33,885 nt of DNA from Desulfobulbus sp. Tol-SR (GTDB taxonomy: Bacteria; Desulfobacterota; Desulfobulbia; Desulfobulbales; Desulfocapsaceae), in assembly GCA_000769715.1 (NCBI GenBank), contig JROS01000025.1, forward strand, positions 1 to 33,885, in the 5' to 3' direction. Below are positions 32,839-33,885 of this stretch, piece after piece. The notes beneath the pieces are model-generated. The model searched no databases. It had not been told where the DNA came from and worked only from the letters and a program-made list of their open reading frames with translations. Made by a program: the position numbers and the translations under genes. Positions within the stretch are counted from its first letter, which is position 1, and every line of letters begins with the position of its first letter.

Positions 32839-33630
32839 ATGGCATACACATGCATCGAGGTACATGACGAGGCCGGCATCGCGACCATCGTCTTCAATCG
32901 GCCCAAGGCCCTGAATGCCCTCAACGGCGCCACCCTGCGGGAACTGGATGACGCCCTCACCGCCATCGCCGCCAACGACGAGATCAGGGTCCTGATCCTC
33001 ACCGGGGCCGGCGACAAGGCCTTCATCGCCGGCGCCGACATCACCGAGATCCGGCAGCTGACGCCGCTCGCCGCCCGCCAGTTCACCAACTTCGGCCAGC
33101 AGCTCATCGACCGCCTGCAGCGCCTGCCGATCCCGGTGATCGCCGCGGTCAACGGCTTCGCCCTCGGCGGCGGCTGCGAGATGGCCCTGGCCTGCGACTT
33201 CATCTATGCCGCCGAGACCGCCACCTTCGGTCTGCCGGAGATCAACCTCGGCATCATCCCCGGCTTCGGCGGCACCCAGCGGCTGCCGCGGCTGATCGGC
33301 GCCAACATGGCCAGGGAGATGATCTTCACCGGCCGGTTCCTGTCGGCCGAAGAGGCCCTCGAGGTCGGCCTCGTCAACCGCTGCTTCCCCGCCGACCAGT
33401 TGCTGGCCAAGACCCGGGAGACGGCGACGCTGATCGCGTCCAAGGGCCGGGCCTCGCTGCAGGCCGCCAAGGATGCGATCCGCCAGGGCCTCAACGCCGA
33501 CCTGCAGACCGCCCTGGCCATCGAGCGCGACGCCTTCGCCCTGTGCATCAGCAGTCCCGATGCCCAGGAAGGCACCTCGGCCTTCGTCGAAAAACGCAAG
33601 GCGGTTTTCACCGGAAAACGCGATAGCTGA
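32839..33630 (+). CDS. Enoyl-CoA hydratase (crotonase family)
   Basis: A 263-residue crotonase that adds water to trans-2-enoyl-CoA. The oxyanion-hole segment is FIAGADITEI near 62-71, and both catalytic glutamates are in place: Glu114 in ALGGGCEMALACDF and Glu134 in FGLPEINLGIIPGFGGTQRL. This pairing is typical of true short-chain hydratases rather than isomerases. GGAGA lies six nt before the ATG. It is 78 nt after the synthetase and 36 nt before the thiolase, in one likely operon. Confidence 0.94.
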   Translation: MAYTCIEVHDEAGIATIVFNRPKALNALNGATLRELDDALTAIAANDEIRVLILTGAGDKAFIAGADITEIRQLTPLAARQFTNFGQQLIDRLQRLPIPVIAAVNGFALGGGCEMALACDFIYAAETATFGLPEINLGIIPGFGGTQRLPRLIGANMAREMIFTGRFLSAEEALEVGLVNRCFPADQLLAKTRETATLIASKGRASLQAAKDAIRQGLNADLQTALAIERDAFALCISSPDAQEGTSAFVEKRKAVFTGKRDS

Positions 33631-33666
33631 TCGTCATTATTGCAAACCCAGACTGGAGTATACGAA

Positions 33667-33885
33667 ATGGAAAAGGCTGTCATTGTCAGCGGATGCAGAA
33701 CAGCGGTGGGCGCCTTCGGCGGCGTCCTGAAGGATGTGGCGGTGGTCGACCTCGGAGCCCTGGTCCTGCGGGAGACCCTGGTCAAGGCCGGGCTGCGGCC
33801 GGTGGCCGGCGCCGATCTGGCCGAGACCGTGCCGGGCAGGCTCGCCGATCGCAACCAAACCGAGTTGGAAGAGAAATATGCCGGC
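33667..33885 (+). CDS. Acetyl-CoA acetyltransferase (thiolase), 5' part only
   Basis: The first 73 residues of a thiolase are present before the window ends. MEKAVIVSGCRTAVGAFGG is the standard thiolase opening, followed by VVDLGALVLRETLVKAGL. The next stretch (RPVAGADLAETVPGRLADRN then QTELEEKYAG) is not part of the core of E. coli-type thiolases. I recall a similar insert in thiolases of some anaerobic Desulfobacterota, before the DEVIMGN strand. GGAG lies about eight nt before the ATG. It completes a synthetase-hydratase-thiolase set for acyl-CoA breakdown or, run backwards, chain formation. Confidence 0.88.
   Translation, partial: MEKAVIVSGCRTAVGAFGGVLKDVAVVDLGALVLRETLVKAGLRPVAGADLAETVPGRLADRNQTELEEKYAG

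Noticed and set aside
1-33885. tRNA, rRNA or CRISPR arrays
   Set aside because: No T-loop-like GGTTCGAATCC context, rRNA stretch or regularly spaced direct repeats were found. The only tandem repeat (17.9 kb) has no spacers.

Overview
The window is about 34 kb of mostly GC-rich bacterial DNA. The gene set is that of an anaerobe, most likely a member of the Desulfobacterota (the former Deltaproteobacteria). The signs are a tungsten-type aldehyde:ferredoxin oxidoreductase, two iron-dependent alcohol dehydrogenases, a sigma54 two-component system, an acetyl-CoA hydrolase/transferase-family enzyme, and an acyl-CoA synthetase/crotonase/thiolase run. No rRNA, tRNA or CRISPR array was seen, so the placement is inferred from gene content alone.

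Layout. 1-3.8 kb (+): a pyruvate-phosphate-dikinase-like phosphotransferase without the usual PEP barrel, translationally coupled to a dual-specificity phosphatase fused to a YkgJ-like cysteine domain. 3.8-7.1 kb (-): an EamA exporter, an ArsB/SLC13-type permease and a PilZ-TM-coiled coil-LysM protein in one operon. 7.3-9.8 kb (+): a glycerophosphodiester phosphodiesterase with a possible coupled 20-codon leader ORF, then glyA with a long leader and a strong terminator. 10.0-11.4 kb (+): a CoA-transferase. 11.8-15.8 kb (+): a membrane Cache-HAMP-PAS histidine kinase with its NarL-type regulator, then a universal stress protein with its own sigma70 promoter and a thioesterase.

15.9-23.3 kb (-) is the alcohol-oxidation region. 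Fe-ADH 2, a soluble PAS histidine kinase and an NtrC-type regulator form one tightly packed operon. Downstream, Fe-ADH 1 has an excellent sigma54 (-24/-12) promoter, and the aldehyde oxidoreductase follows it. A simple reading is alcohol to aldehyde (Fe-ADH), then aldehyde to acid with reduction of ferredoxin (AOR), with the ADH switched on by the neighbouring two-component system. That regulatory link is inferred.

23.7-30.9 kb is an accessory stretch, visibly richer in A+T in its middle. It holds a small secreted DUF1566 protein and a flavin-reductase/MaoC-like/AcuI-like trio. It also holds a Y1 (IS200/REP-type) transposase element with perfect 17-bp inverted ends, a second decayed fragment of the same transposase, and an IS1595-type transposase broken at both ends. 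Beyond these are a zinc-ribbon gene cut short at the IS, a possible group II intron remnant, copies of a dispersed palindromic repeat, a TsaA/TrmO-like protein and a two-gene unit ending in a DUF4395-like membrane protein. 31.1 kb to the end (+) is a fatty-acid or short-chain acyl-CoA operon: AMP-forming acyl-CoA synthetase, enoyl-CoA hydratase, and a thiolase cut by the window edge.
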